A DNA stretch of 11,846 nucleotides from an uncultured beta proteobacterium (GTDB taxonomy: Bacteria; Pseudomonadota; Gammaproteobacteria; Burkholderiales; Burkholderiaceae), in the NCBI GenBank assembly GCA_903845455.1, contig CAIMXN010000252.1, positions 1 to 11,846 on the forward strand, in the 5' to 3' direction. A program made the translations under genes and the position numbers. The notes beneath the pieces were generated by a model that saw only the letters and a program-made list of their open reading frames with translations, was not told where the DNA came from and did not search any database. Shown piece by piece: positions 1 to 7,320 of the stretch; within the stretch, counting starts at the first letter, position 1, and each line of letters starts with the position of its first letter.

Positions 1-1283
1 AGACGCATCAAATCATCAAGGGATTGGCGATTTTTGGAGAATTCGCGAATCTGTAAATCAAGGCCTAGGGCGAATAGGGCGCCTTTGCCGTAATAGCTGA
101 CCACTGCATTTGGAGTGTTTTCATCGGCCTGGTAATACTTGGTCCAAGCGTCGAAAGAGCTATCAGCAAGGCTTTGTTTTTCTCTTCCTGGTCCGCGCAA
201 GATCCCATTCCAATTATTAGCAACCAGCTTGAGATAAGTTTTTAGATCAATGCGTTTACTACGAAAGAGTTGGAGGTCATCGTAATAGCTTGTAAACCCT
301 TCAAAAAGCCAAAGCAGACGTGTATGGTTTCTGCGATCAAGTTGGTAAGGCTGAAATGCCTTAGGTTGTATGCGCTTTACTAGCCAGGCATGAAAATATT
401 CATGGCTGCAAAGTCCTAAAAATTCTCGGTAGTCAGTTTCATCAAGCGGTATATGCTTTTGTGGAATCTGCTCGCGACGGCAAAGTAGTGCGGTGCTATT
501 GCGATGCTCAAGACCGCCGTATCCAGAGAGCACTGCATTGACTAAGAAAAGATAGCTCTTGAACGGCGCAGTCTTAGTTTTGGGTTCAAAAAGATTGATG
601 GTTGAGGTGCAAATTGCTTGTAGATCATCCACTAGGCGCTGCGCATCAACCGGATGAATGCATCCTTGAATTGCCATCGAGTGAGGTACACCGTTTGAAC
701 GCCATTCTATGAGCTGAAACTCACCCATAGCTACTGGATGATCGAGGAGGTCATCATAATTTTTTGCTAGGTAAAAACCAAAACCTCGCTTATCTGTTTT
801 AGCAGACTGCAGTGACGTTTGAATAGACCAATGATCAGCGGAAGCAGATTCTGGCGCCACAAGGGCCAATGAGCAGGGTAGATGCTCTTGACCTTTAACC
901 GCTAAACACAAACTACTAGTATTAAAAAATCCCCTCTCGCTATCGAGATAGGCTGCGCGCACTGAAGAGTCAAATGCATAGACAGTTATCAGAACTACTA
1001 CAGGACCATTGACCTTGGGCAGTCTCCAATGGTCGTTGTCAATGCGCTCAAGTACAAGTTTTTTATTTCTTGTACCCACTTCATAGGCTTCAATGGATTC
1101 AATCTGCTTGCTAAAGTCACGAATTAAATAACTACCAGGTATCCAGGCAGGCATCTGTAATACTTGACCATATGGATCTGGGTTTTCAATATGTAGCTTG
1201 ACCTGAAAGTGATGACCATGAAGATCTGCTGGCCAAATCGTATATTGAATCGCTGGTAAGTCAGAATGATTCACGGTACTCAT
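1..1283 (-). CDS. M61-family metallopeptidase (glycyl aminopeptidase-like), C-terminus cut off by window edge
   Basis: An open frame of 427 codons runs from the ATG at 1283 off the left edge without a stop. The zinc-binding HExxH motif is visible as HEYFH at residues 294-298 followed by AWLVKRI, with the third zinc ligand in WLFEGFTSYY (Glu328). A GGLEHR signature lies at 256-261. These three together are typical of peptidase family M61. Family members usually have about 600 residues, so roughly the last third, where a PDZ-like domain normally sits, is outside the window. The N-terminal part (about 1-170) fits the beta-rich M61 N-terminal domain. No signal peptide is seen, so a cytoplasmic location is likely. 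The gene starts 21 bp after the dsbC-like stop and has no clear Shine-Dalgarno sequence, so it is probably read as the third gene of that operon. The family is well supported; the physiological substrate is unknown. Confidence 0.88.
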   Translation of the reverse strand, partial: MSTVNHSDLPAIQYTIWPADLHGHHFQVKLHIENPDPYGQVLQMPAWIPGSYLIRDFSKQIESIEAYEVGTRNKKLVLERIDNDHWRLPKVNGPVVVLITVYAFDSSVRAAYLDSERGFFNTSSLCLAVKGQEHLPCSLALVAPESASADHWSIQTSLQSAKTDKRGFGFYLAKNYDDLLDHPVAMGEFQLIEWRSNGVPHSMAIQGCIHPVDAQRLVDDLQAICTSTINLFEPKTKTAPFKSYLFLVNAVLSGYGGLEHRNSTALLCRREQIPQKHIPLDETDYREFLGLCSHEYFHAWLVKRIQPKAFQPYQLDRRNHTRLLWLFEGFTSYYDDLQLFRSKRIDLKTYLKLVANNWNGILRGPGREKQSLADSSFDAWTKYYQADENTPNAVVSYYGKGALFALGLDLQIREFSKNRQSLDDLMR

Positions 1284-1304
1284 ATCAATCGTATTCTTGG
1301 TGGG

Positions 1305-2021
1305 TTACTTGAGGGTTGCAAGCTTTTTTTCAATATCAGCGACTTGCACTGCTCCAGGGAAGCGACTGCCGTCAGTAAAGAAAAGTGTAGGGGTGCCAGT
1401 AATACCGTAAGTTTTAGCAAGTGCAATATTTTTATCGATGGGGGTTGTACAGTCGCCCTTTCCACTCAACGCGCTGCCATTAACCATCCAATCGATGTAG
1501 GCCTTTGCTGGTTCTGCTGAGCACCAAATCTGTTTAGATTTTTGAACTGAGTCAGCACCAAGAATAGGGATGAGGTAGGTATAGATGGTGATGTTATCTA
1601 ATTGCTGGATCGATTTTTCAAGGCGCTTACAGTAGCCACAGTTCGGGTCAGAGAAGATTGCCAGTTGTCTACTGCCATTACCACGAACTTGTTTCATGGC
1701 GTTAGCTTGTGAAAGTTCACTCCACTTGATACGGTTTAGATCATTCTGCCTTTGTTCGGTAATATTTTTACCAGTTGCTAGCTCAATAATTTCACCTTGA
1801 ATAAGATACTGACTTTTGGCATCGGTATAAAACACTTCATTTCCAACCAGTACTTCGTAGATCCCAGACAGAGGTGATGCTGATACGCTTTTAATCTTTG
1901 CAGCAGCCCCCAATTTTTTTTGTAGGTCTGATTTGACTTGTTGTTCTGCTTGCCCATAGGCGAGCTGACAGGTAAAAATGCTAGCGCATAGCAAAGCTAC
2001 TGCGGTAATAAATTTATTCAA
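1305..2021 (-). CDS. dsbC: DsbC-like periplasmic thiol:disulfide interchange protein
   Basis: Predicted periplasmic disulfide isomerase of 238 residues. Counting from the start chosen here, residues 1-23 form a signal peptide (MNKF start, hydrophobic core, likely cleavage after AYG). The N-terminal domain matches the DsbC dimerisation region (YEVLVGNEVFYTD, then YLIQGEI). The thioredoxin-like domain carries the active site CGYC at 128-131 in FSDPNCGYCKRLE, a GTPT cis-proline loop at 209-212, and a second cysteine pair (Cys167, Cys191) like the structural disulfide of E. coli DsbC. No in-frame ATG is near the 5' end. TTG codons lie at 2027 and 2021; AGGAG at 2035-2031 is 3 nt from the first and 9 nt from the second, so I prefer 2021, which also gives a more normal signal peptide. 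The start overlaps the 3' end of the upstream monooxygenase gene by 8 bp, which suggests translational coupling. Confidence 0.9.
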   Translation of the reverse strand: MNKFITAVALLCASIFTCQLAYGQAEQQVKSDLQKKLGAAAKIKSVSASPLSGIYEVLVGNEVFYTDAKSQYLIQGEIIELATGKNITEQRQNDLNRIKWSELSQANAMKQVRGNGSRQLAIFSDPNCGYCKRLEKSIQQLDNITIYTYLIPILGADSVQKSKQIWCSAEPAKAYIDWMVNGSALSGKGDCTTPIDKNIALAKTYGITGTPTLFFTDGSRFPGAVQVADIEKKLATLK

Positions 2022-3288
2022 AATCAATATCTCCTAGAGCGCGCTCAATGAGGCGTCGTTTAATGAAGTGGCTACGATTAACAAACCCCAATCCAAAATT
2101 ACGTAGCTGACGTTCAGTGTTACTGGAGCCAGAAAATAATTTTTTTAAGCGATCGGTCACCCATAATAAAGCGCTGGTGTCCCCCTGGCGCTGACGTTCA
2201 TAGCGACGCAGCAGAACTAAGTGATTTGGAGATCTAAAAGATTCCCGTTTACTCAATATGTTTAAGAGAGTGGCAACATCGCGTAGACCCAAATTGAGTC
2301 CTTGTCCAGCTAGTGGGTGCATGACATGAGCGGCATCGCCAACCAGGACAACTTTTGGAGCATCTTCAGGGCCAATAAAACGCGCTGCTCGAATTTTTTG
2401 TAATGGAAAGGCCGCTAGAGTTGTATGTAGAGTAAGAGTACCAAGTTGTTTTGGGATTGCCCCATTTGCAATTTGCGCGAATTTTTGATTCCAATCTGCT
2501 TCATGAAGTCTTAGAAGAGCAGCAGCATTTTCGGGGGAGGTAGACCAGACCATCGAAACTTGTTTGTTAGGGAGCGGTAGCATTGCAACAATATCCCCCC
2601 CAGGTAAAAACCATTGATAAGCAGTTTCTAAATGGGGTTTAGTGCAGCTCCAATTGGCAACCACTGCGCTTTGAGAGTAGCTCTCTGTGCTTGCAGTAAT
2701 ACCAATGCTTGAGCGGGTCGGGGAGTTAGCACCATCCGCCGCCACAACTAGCAAGGCCCTAATGCTGGAGTGATTTTTTAAGTGTAGTGTGACCCCATCT
2801 GCATCAACTTCAAGCTTTTCTACGACATCAGCTATTTGCTCCAACTTATTTTGGAAGCGTGCAGCTTGATCTAAGGTGTGTTCAATCAGATTGGCTTCCC
2901 CAATCCAGGCTAGTTGAGGCGTGCCAGCTTCGAATGCAGAGAGATGCAGTTGATCAGATTTCTCTCCTCGATCACCAAAAATACGCATATCTCTGACTAC
3001 TTGCAAGCGAGAGTGATCCAGTGCATCCCAGATTTGCAAATGGGCCAGTAATTTTTGGGTACTAGGCGAGAAGGCGTAGATTCTTTGACCCCACTGTGAA
3101 CCTGCGGGACTTGGAACTGGATTGCCTAAGTCAGGGGCAATTTCAATAGTATGTAAACCTAGTTGTGCAAGGCCTAGGGCGCAGGCTTTTCCAGCAATTC
3201 CTCCGCCAATAACCACTACATCTACTGTACGAACTTGGGCCGTATTGGCGGAGCTATTGAAGGGAGTATTTTGGCGAACTTCTGACAT
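2014..3288 (-). CDS. UbiH/UbiF/VisC/COQ6-family FAD-dependent hydroxylase
   Basis: Flavin monooxygenase of 424 residues, the usual length for the family that hydroxylates the ring of ubiquinone precursors. Visible motifs are the Rossmann FAD-binding loop VVIGGGIAG (25-33), the QRIYAFSPST segment (68-77) typical of this family, the DG motif VVAADGANSPTR (181-192), and the second FAD motif GDAAHVMHPLAGQGLNLG (317-334). The frame stays open upstream for another 102 codons, but that stretch is antisense to the start of ychF and carries no family features. The ATG at 3288 is therefore chosen; it leaves a few residues before the FAD fold. Which ring position is hydroxylated cannot be read from sequence, so no ubi symbol is given. 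It is the first gene of a likely operon with the DsbC-like protein and the M61 peptidase, and diverges from ychF over 39 bp. Confidence 0.88.
   Translation of the reverse strand: MSEVRQNTPFNSSANTAQVRTVDVVVIGGGIAGKACALGLAQLGLHTIEIAPDLGNPVPSPAGSQWGQRIYAFSPSTQKLLAHLQIWDALDHSRLQVVRDMRIFGDRGEKSDQLHLSAFEAGTPQLAWIGEANLIEHTLDQAARFQNKLEQIADVVEKLEVDADGVTLHLKNHSSIRALLVVAADGANSPTRSSIGITASTESYSQSAVVANWSCTKPHLETAYQWFLPGGDIVAMLPLPNKQVSMVWSTSPENAAALLRLHEADWNQKFAQIANGAIPKQLGTLTLHTTLAAFPLQKIRAARFIGPEDAPKVVLVGDAAHVMHPLAGQGLNLGLRDVATLLNILSKRESFRSPNHLVLLRRYERQRQGDTSALLWVTDRLKKLFSGSSNTERQLRNFGLGFVNRSHFIKRRLIERALGDIDFE
2031..2035 (-). promoter_or_regulatory. Ribosome binding site of the dsbC-like gene
   Basis: AGGAG read on the minus strand, inside the last codons of the monooxygenase gene. 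It is the only good Shine-Dalgarno match near the dsbC start. It favours the TTG at 2021 (9-nt spacing) over the TTG at 2027 (3-nt spacing). Confidence 0.6.
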
Positions 3289-3327
3289 ATCTCGATGATA
3301 TCGAAACCAAGCCCTTACAATATCGCT

Positions 3328-4422
3328 ATGTCTGTGAAATGTGGCATCGTCGGCCTGCCTAATGTCGGCAAATCTACCCTCTTTAATGCGCTTACCAAGG
3401 CTGGAATCGCAGCGGAAAACTATCCTTTCTGCACGATTGAGCCTAACGTTGGCGTCGTTGAGGTCCCCGACTCCCGTCTGGCCGGTTTGGCTGAGATTGT
3501 GAGCCCTGAGCGTGTGCTTCCAGCAGCGGTCGAGTTTGTCGATATTGCTGGCTTGGTCGCTGGTGCCTCTAAGGGCGAAGGACTTGGAAATCAATTTTTA
3601 GCAAATATTCGTGAAACAGATGCCATCACCCATGTTGTTCGGTGTTTTGAAGATGCCAACGTGATTCACGTAGCGGGCAAGATCGACCCAATTTCTGATA
3701 TTGGGGTGATTGATACGGAATTAGCGCTATCTGATTTGGCAACAGTTGAAAAAACACTTCATCGCTCAATAAAGGCTGCTAAGTCTGGAAATGATAAAGA
3801 GGCTGCTGCTTTGGTGGCGGTATTAACGAAAGTTCAGGCTCATTTGGATACTGCTGCACCAGTGCGCAGTATGAAATTGACCGATGATGAAAAGCTCATC
3901 TTGAAGCCCTTATGCTTAATTACCGCAAAGCCAGCAATGTATGTGGCCAACGTTAAAGAAGATGGATTTCGCAATAACCCCCATTTAGAAGCAGTTCAAC
4001 AGCACGCAGCCAAAGAGGGTGCTCCAGTAGTTGCGGTCTGTGCAGCGATTGAAGCAGAGATTGCTGATTTAGATGAGGCAGACAAACTGGAGTTTTTGAC
4101 TGACCTTGGGATGGAAGAGCCAGGCTTAGATCGCGTGATTCGGGCAGGTTACAACTTATTGGGTTTGCAGACTTACTTTACAGCTGGTGTGAAAGAAGTG
4201 CGGGCTTGGACCATTCATAAAGGGGCCACTGCTCCTCAGGCTGCTGGCGTTATTCATACGGACTTTGAGCGCGGTTTTATTCGTGCGCAGACCATTTCTT
4301 ATGAAGACTTCATTCAGTTTAAGGGCGAAGCAGGTGCCAAAGAGGCTGGCAAGATGCGCGCTGAGGGTAAGGAATATGTCGTCAAGGATGGTGATGTCCT
4401 GAACTTCCTCTTTAACGTCTAA
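3328..4422 (+). CDS. ychF: Redox-regulated ribosome-binding ATPase YchF (Obg family)
   Basis: Full-length YchF of 364 residues, close to the usual 363. The P-loop is GLPNVGKST (9-17), G3 is DIAGLV (72-77), and the G4 position reads NVKE (208-211) instead of the NKxD of true GTPases, the hallmark of the ATP preference of this subfamily. The C-terminal TGS domain covers about 281-364 (TYFTAGVKEVRAWT through DGDVLNFLFNV). YchF binds ribosomes and is linked to translation and oxidative-stress responses. The ATG at 3328 gives the canonical MSVKCGIVGLPNVGKST N-terminus; an in-frame ATG at 3295 would add 11 residues the family lacks. No Shine-Dalgarno sequence precedes 3328, and a -10-like TACAAT ends 6 nt before it. 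In many other proteobacteria the gene follows pth; here it is a single-gene unit. Confidence 0.97.
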   Translation: MSVKCGIVGLPNVGKSTLFNALTKAGIAAENYPFCTIEPNVGVVEVPDSRLAGLAEIVSPERVLPAAVEFVDIAGLVAGASKGEGLGNQFLANIRETDAITHVVRCFEDANVIHVAGKIDPISDIGVIDTELALSDLATVEKTLHRSIKAAKSGNDKEAAALVAVLTKVQAHLDTAAPVRSMKLTDDEKLILKPLCLITAKPAMYVANVKEDGFRNNPHLEAVQQHAAKEGAPVVAVCAAIEAEIADLDEADKLEFLTDLGMEEPGLDRVIRAGYNLLGLQTYFTAGVKEVRAWTIHKGATAPQAAGVIHTDFERGFIRAQTISYEDFIQFKGEAGAKEAGKMRAEGKEYVVKDGDVLNFLFNV

Positions 4423-4458
4423 TGTACTTTCGCAACAAATAAATTAACCGAGCATGAA

Positions 4459-4809
4459 CTAAGTTGCTTTAGCTGCTTTTTCTAAACATTTAGAGATTTC
4501 TTCATAACGCTTGAGAGCGATCTTTGTAGGTAACACCTGTTTCTTGCGACCATCTTCATTGGGCGCCATTTTGATATAACCCATTGCACTGAGGTTCTTA
4601 AGACGTCCATGCAATGTAGCTTGTGAGCCTACATCTGATAGAGAAATCAAGTCGCCAACCAAAACAGAATTTTTGGTAAAAGAGGCCAAGACGATTTTAT
4701 TAAGAAGACTTTCCTCAATCGAGTCAAGTCTTTTTCCAGGGTTAATTCGATCCAAAGCATCGATCAAATTTAAAAATCGGAGATAAGGGGAAGGTTTATT
4801 TTCTGGCAT
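4459..4809 (-). CDS. Small winged helix-turn-helix protein, MarR-like
   Basis: A 116-residue cytoplasmic protein, probably a DNA-binding regulator. Residues about 33-50 form a helix (SIEESLLNKIVLASF). The helix-turn-helix with recognition helix lies at about 50-77 (VGDLISLSDVGSQATLHGRL, then KNLSAMGYI). A basic wing follows at 79-95 (KMAPNEDGRKKQVLPT), with a closing helix rich in Lys and Glu. The layout is that of MarR/PadR-type winged helices, but the protein is shorter than a typical MarR (about 140-150) and lacks a long N-terminal dimerisation helix, so family membership is only approximate. It diverges from a membrane-protein gene 108 bp away, an arrangement common for a regulator and its target. 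The spacer holds a plausible promoter for this gene with a palindrome across its -10, which would fit autoregulation (inference). It converges with ychF; the 36-bp gap shows no convincing terminator. Confidence 0.75.
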   Translation of the reverse strand: MPENKPSPYLRFLNLIDALDRINPGKRLDSIEESLLNKIVLASFTKNSVLVGDLISLSDVGSQATLHGRLKNLSAMGYIKMAPNEDGRKKQVLPTKIALKRYEEISKCLEKAAKAT

Positions 4810-4823
4810 TTTATGGTGTTAAT

Positions 4824-4857
4824 TTATATTGACTCTATAAGAAATAGAATTGTATTC
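4824..4857. promoter_or_regulatory. Candidate operator: two short inverted repeats at the wHTH promoter
   Basis: GAAT-TGT-ATTC (4847-4857) is a perfect palindrome covering the predicted -10. TTATA-N7-TATAA (4824-4840) lies just downstream of the predicted start of transcription. Either could bind a dimeric winged-helix repressor, most simply the product of the adjacent gene. The arms are only 4-5 bases in AT-rich DNA, so chance is a real alternative. Confidence 0.25.
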
Positions 4858-4878
4858 CTTGGTTTAACTTGTTATCAA
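4849..4878 (-). promoter_or_regulatory. Predicted sigma-70 promoter of the winged-helix gene
   Basis: On the minus strand, TTGATA (4878-4873, 5 of 6 consensus bases) and TACAAT (4854-4849, 5 of 6) are separated by 18 bp. Transcription would begin near 4842 and give a leader of about 33 nt before the ATG at 4809. This is the best promoter match noted in the window. It was judged by eye only. Confidence 0.5.
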
Positions 4879-4883
4879 CTTGT
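4866..4883. repeat. 11-bp-period direct repeat AACTTGT in the divergent spacer
   Basis: AACTTGT occurs at 4866-4872 and again at 4877-4883, exactly 11 bp apart, about one helical turn. The pair overlaps the -35 of the winged-helix gene and lies about 35 bp before the membrane-protein start. Such spacing suits an activator or a tandem binding site, but two copies of seven bases is weak evidence. Confidence 0.3.
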
Positions 4884-4917
4884 ACGGAGTTTTGCAAAAT
4901 AAACCATACTTACAGGA

Positions 4918-5469
4918 ATGAATAAAACTCTATCAGAATGGTCAATTGCATTTTTTGTTAGTGCACTCACGTATGGCGCTTTATTTTATGTGAACGATTG
5001 GCTCACTAGCAACCTGAGCTATGGTCTAGGGGTAAATTGGATCTATCTGCCTGCGGGCTTGCGTTTATTTTTAACTTTAGTGTTTGCTCTGCCTGGCGCC
5101 ATTGGTATCGCCGTTATTTCTTTTCTGATTTGCTGGTTTGGTTATTTTCCTCAAGACCTAATTACTTGTCTAGGGGTTGGCTTGATTTCTGGATTTGCTC
5201 CATACCTCGCTCGACTATTTGTGATGACTAATGTACCGTTGGCGTCAGATCTTAGTAATCTGAGTTTGCCGAAACTGATTTTGTGTATTTTAATTTATGC
5301 CTTCTTAAGTTCGGGCCTGCACCAATGGTGGTTTGCTATCAGGGGCTTAGATAGAACAGGCGACTTAAATCACTTTCTGGTGATGTTTATTGGCGATGTC
5401 TTTGGTACCGTGCTTCTGATTGCCGCCATCAAATATGGCTTGGATCTACTTAAGAAAATAAATCGCTAA
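4918..5469 (+). CDS. Multi-pass membrane protein, resembling a stand-alone MASE1-type sensor domain
   Basis: A 183-residue, strongly hydrophobic protein that I do not recognise with certainty. About five or six membrane spans are visible, near 9-27, 41-76 (probably two), 80-103, 116-134 and 152-177, with a basic tail (KKINR). Two spots recall MASE1 sensor domains: YLPAGLRLFLTL (43-54), where MASE1 has a conserved PAG at the start of a helix, and MFIGDVFGTVLLI (156-168), like the GD-x-x-G in the last MASE1 helix. MASE1 normally precedes a histidine kinase or cyclic-di-GMP domain; none follows here. The start is supported by AGGA directly before the ATG, an unusually tight spacing; no better start is visible. 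The gene diverges from a winged-helix regulator and its last 20 bp overlap the end of trpC in the opposite strand. Membrane location is near certain; function is unknown. Confidence 0.75.
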   Translation: MNKTLSEWSIAFFVSALTYGALFYVNDWLTSNLSYGLGVNWIYLPAGLRLFLTLVFALPGAIGIAVISFLICWFGYFPQDLITCLGVGLISGFAPYLARLFVMTNVPLASDLSNLSLPKLILCILIYAFLSSGLHQWWFAIRGLDRTGDLNHFLVMFIGDVFGTVLLIAAIKYGLDLLKKINR

Positions 5470-6253
5470 GTGCTAAGCCTGGATCTTGGGCCCGCATAAA
5501 GGCTTCGCCCACTAAGAAGCTATTGATATTGTGATCACGCATCAGCTTTACGTCAGCACGATTCATGATTCCAGATTCAGTGACCAAAGTTTTGGTATTG
5601 GGAACCAGGGGTAAAAGCGAGAGAGTGGTTTGCAATGTCACCTCAAAAGTTTTGAGGTTGCGGTTATTGATACCTAGTAGTGAGGTTTTTAATTCCAGTG
5701 CTTGTTCTAGTTCTTGGACGTTATGCACTTCTACTAAAACATCTAAACCTAAATCATGAGCACAGGCTTCCAGATCCTGCAGTTGCTTCAGTTCAAGTGC
5801 AGCAACAATTAAAAGAATGGCGTCTGCGCCAATCGCCCGCGCTTCATAGATTTGATAGGGGTCGATCGTGAAATCTTTTCGTAAAACAGGGATATCACAG
5901 GCTGCGCGCGCCTCTTGTAGATAAGCATTGGAACCTTGAAAGTAATCAACATCTGTTAAGACAGATAGACAGGCAGCGCCATGCATTGCATACGACTGGG
6001 CGATCTGCCCAGGCTGAAAATTCTCGCGCAAGATACCCTTACTAGGGCTGGCTTTTTTAATTTCGGTGATAACCCCGGCTTTACCAGCGGCAATTTTTTG
6101 CTCTATGGCACGGATAAAGCCCCGTGGCTTTAATACTAAATCTCGATTATTGGTCTCAGCCTGTTCCCGATGATTGGCAAGTGAGATTTGCTTTGAATTG
6201 CTAGCGATCTCAATCCTTTTGGTAGCAACAATTTTGTCGAGAATATCGCTCAT
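5450..6253 (-). CDS. trpC: Indole-3-glycerol phosphate synthase
   Basis: Monofunctional TrpC of 267 residues, converting 1-(o-carboxyphenylamino)-1-deoxyribulose 5-phosphate to indole-3-glycerol phosphate. The beta/alpha-barrel signatures appear in order: ITEIKKASPSKGIL (62-75, with Glu64 and Lys66), LTDVDYFQGS (99-108), LRKDFTIDPYQI (124-135, catalytic Lys126), LVEVHNVQELEQAL (173-186, Glu175), LGINNRNLKTFEV (193-205, Asn196), VTESGI (224-229) and FLVGEAFMRA (246-255). No TrpF domain is fused to it, unlike enteric TrpCF. It is the last gene of the rpe-trpEGDC unit and begins 18 bp after the trpD stop, without an obvious Shine-Dalgarno sequence, so it probably relies on coupling. Its 3' end overlaps the convergent membrane-protein gene by 20 bp. 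Confidence 0.97.
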   Translation of the reverse strand: MSDILDKIVATKRIEIASNSKQISLANHREQAETNNRDLVLKPRGFIRAIEQKIAAGKAGVITEIKKASPSKGILRENFQPGQIAQSYAMHGAACLSVLTDVDYFQGSNAYLQEARAACDIPVLRKDFTIDPYQIYEARAIGADAILLIVAALELKQLQDLEACAHDLGLDVLVEVHNVQELEQALELKTSLLGINNRNLKTFEVTLQTTLSLLPLVPNTKTLVTESGIMNRADVKLMRDHNINSFLVGEAFMRAQDPGLALSDLFS

Positions 6254-6271
6254 GTATTCAAAATCAATGGG

Positions 6272-7306
6272 TTATTTGGCTTGAGTAGCCGCTACGAAGA
6301 CATCTAGTTTTTGTCGGGCAGCGCCACTTGCTATGGCAGCTTGCGCCATAGCAAGGCCGGTGGCAATATCTTTGGCTAGATCAGCAACATATAACACTGC
6401 CCCTGCATTAAGACAGACAATATCACTCGCTGGACCAGGCTTTTGATTTAGTACATCTAAAACAATTTGTTTAGATTCTTCCGCGTTGGCAACCTTAAAG
6501 CTACTGGTTGGTGCGGTACTGAGTCCAAAGTCTTTTGGATGAATCTCATATTCGCGAACCACACCATTTTGCAGTTCTCCAACTAAGGTAGGGCCTTCTA
6601 GTGAAATCTCATCAAGACCATCACGACCATATACCACCAAAGCATGTTTCATCTTCAAGGCTTGCAATACCCGTGCCTGAATACCAACGAGGTCGGGGTG
6701 AAAAACTCCCATCAAGATATGCTGTGCATCAGCAGGGTTGGTAAGGGGACCTAGAATATTAAAAATAGTCCGTACACCCAGTTCTTTCCGAATGGGCACA
6801 ACGTTTTTCATGGCTGGATGGTGGTTGGGGGCGAACATAAAACCAGCACCAACATTGGCAATACAGTTTGCTACTTGATCGGCTGATAGTGAGATATTCA
6901 CGCCGAGAGCTTCTAAAACATCCGCGCTGCCAGATTTACTGCTGACGCTACGGTTTCCATGTTTCGCAATCTTTGCACCTGCTGCGGCCGCCACAAACAT
7001 CGCGGCAGTAGAGATATTGAAAGTATAGGCACCATCTCCTCCAGTACCCACGACATCCACCAAATTCGCCCGATCTTCTACATGGACCGATGTTGCAAAC
7101 TCGCGCATCACTTGAGCCGCTGCAGCAATTTCACCAACAGTTTCTTTTTTCGTACGCAGCGCAACTAACAAACCAGCTACCATTGTTGGTGGCATTTCAC
7201 CACTCATGATGAGGCGCATCATCGCAGCCATTTCATCATGAAAAAGTTCGCGATGTTCGATACAACGTTGTAAAGCTTCTTGTGTAGTAATGGCCATAGC
7301 GCTCAA
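6272..7306 (-). CDS. trpD: Anthranilate phosphoribosyltransferase
   Basis: TrpD of 344 residues, joining anthranilate to PRPP. The N-terminal helical part (about 1-75) is followed by the PRPP-binding glycine loop GTGGDG (87-92), NIST (97-100) and KHGNRSVSSKSGSADVLEAL (115-134), all diagnostic. Further on come APNHHPAMKNVVPIRKELG and RTIFNILGPLTNP, also conserved. Length matches the family. The start is either the ATG at 7306 or the in-frame ATG at 7297 (MAITTQEAL); neither has a clear Shine-Dalgarno sequence, and 7306 was kept because it lies closest (14 bp) to the trpG stop. It is the fourth gene of the rpe-trpE-trpG-trpD-trpC operon. It is not fused to TrpG, unlike the enteric TrpGD. Confidence 0.97.
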   Translation of the reverse strand: MSAMAITTQEALQRCIEHRELFHDEMAAMMRLIMSGEMPPTMVAGLLVALRTKKETVGEIAAAAQVMREFATSVHVEDRANLVDVVGTGGDGAYTFNISTAAMFVAAAAGAKIAKHGNRSVSSKSGSADVLEALGVNISLSADQVANCIANVGAGFMFAPNHHPAMKNVVPIRKELGVRTIFNILGPLTNPADAQHILMGVFHPDLVGIQARVLQALKMKHALVVYGRDGLDEISLEGPTLVGELQNGVVREYEIHPKDFGLSTAPTSSFKVANAEESKQIVLDVLNQKPGPASDIVCLNAGAVLYVADLAKDIATGLAMAQAAIASGAARQKLDVFVAATQAK

Positions 7307-7320
7307 TGAGATCTGTATAT

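Noticed and set aside
1266..1520. Plus-strand 84-codon frame opposite the M61 and dsbC genes
   Set aside because: It is a shadow of well-supported minus-strand genes, with no recognisable domain and no ribosome binding site.
57..3182. 13-base match AAGGCCTAGGGCG near 60 and near 3171
   Set aside because: Both copies lie inside coding sequence on the minus strand and encode an Ala-Leu-Gly-Leu stretch in unrelated proteins; no flanking similarity, so coincidence is likely.
3289..3594. 102-codon N-terminal extension of the FAD monooxygenase frame
   Set aside because: It is antisense to the start of ychF, lacks family features, and the ATG at 3288 gives the normal family length with the FAD loop close to the N-terminus.
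4423..4458. Terminator between ychF and the winged-helix gene
   Set aside because: The only inverted repeat is GCAAC/GTTGC with a long AT-rich loop and no U-tract directly after the stem; too weak to call.
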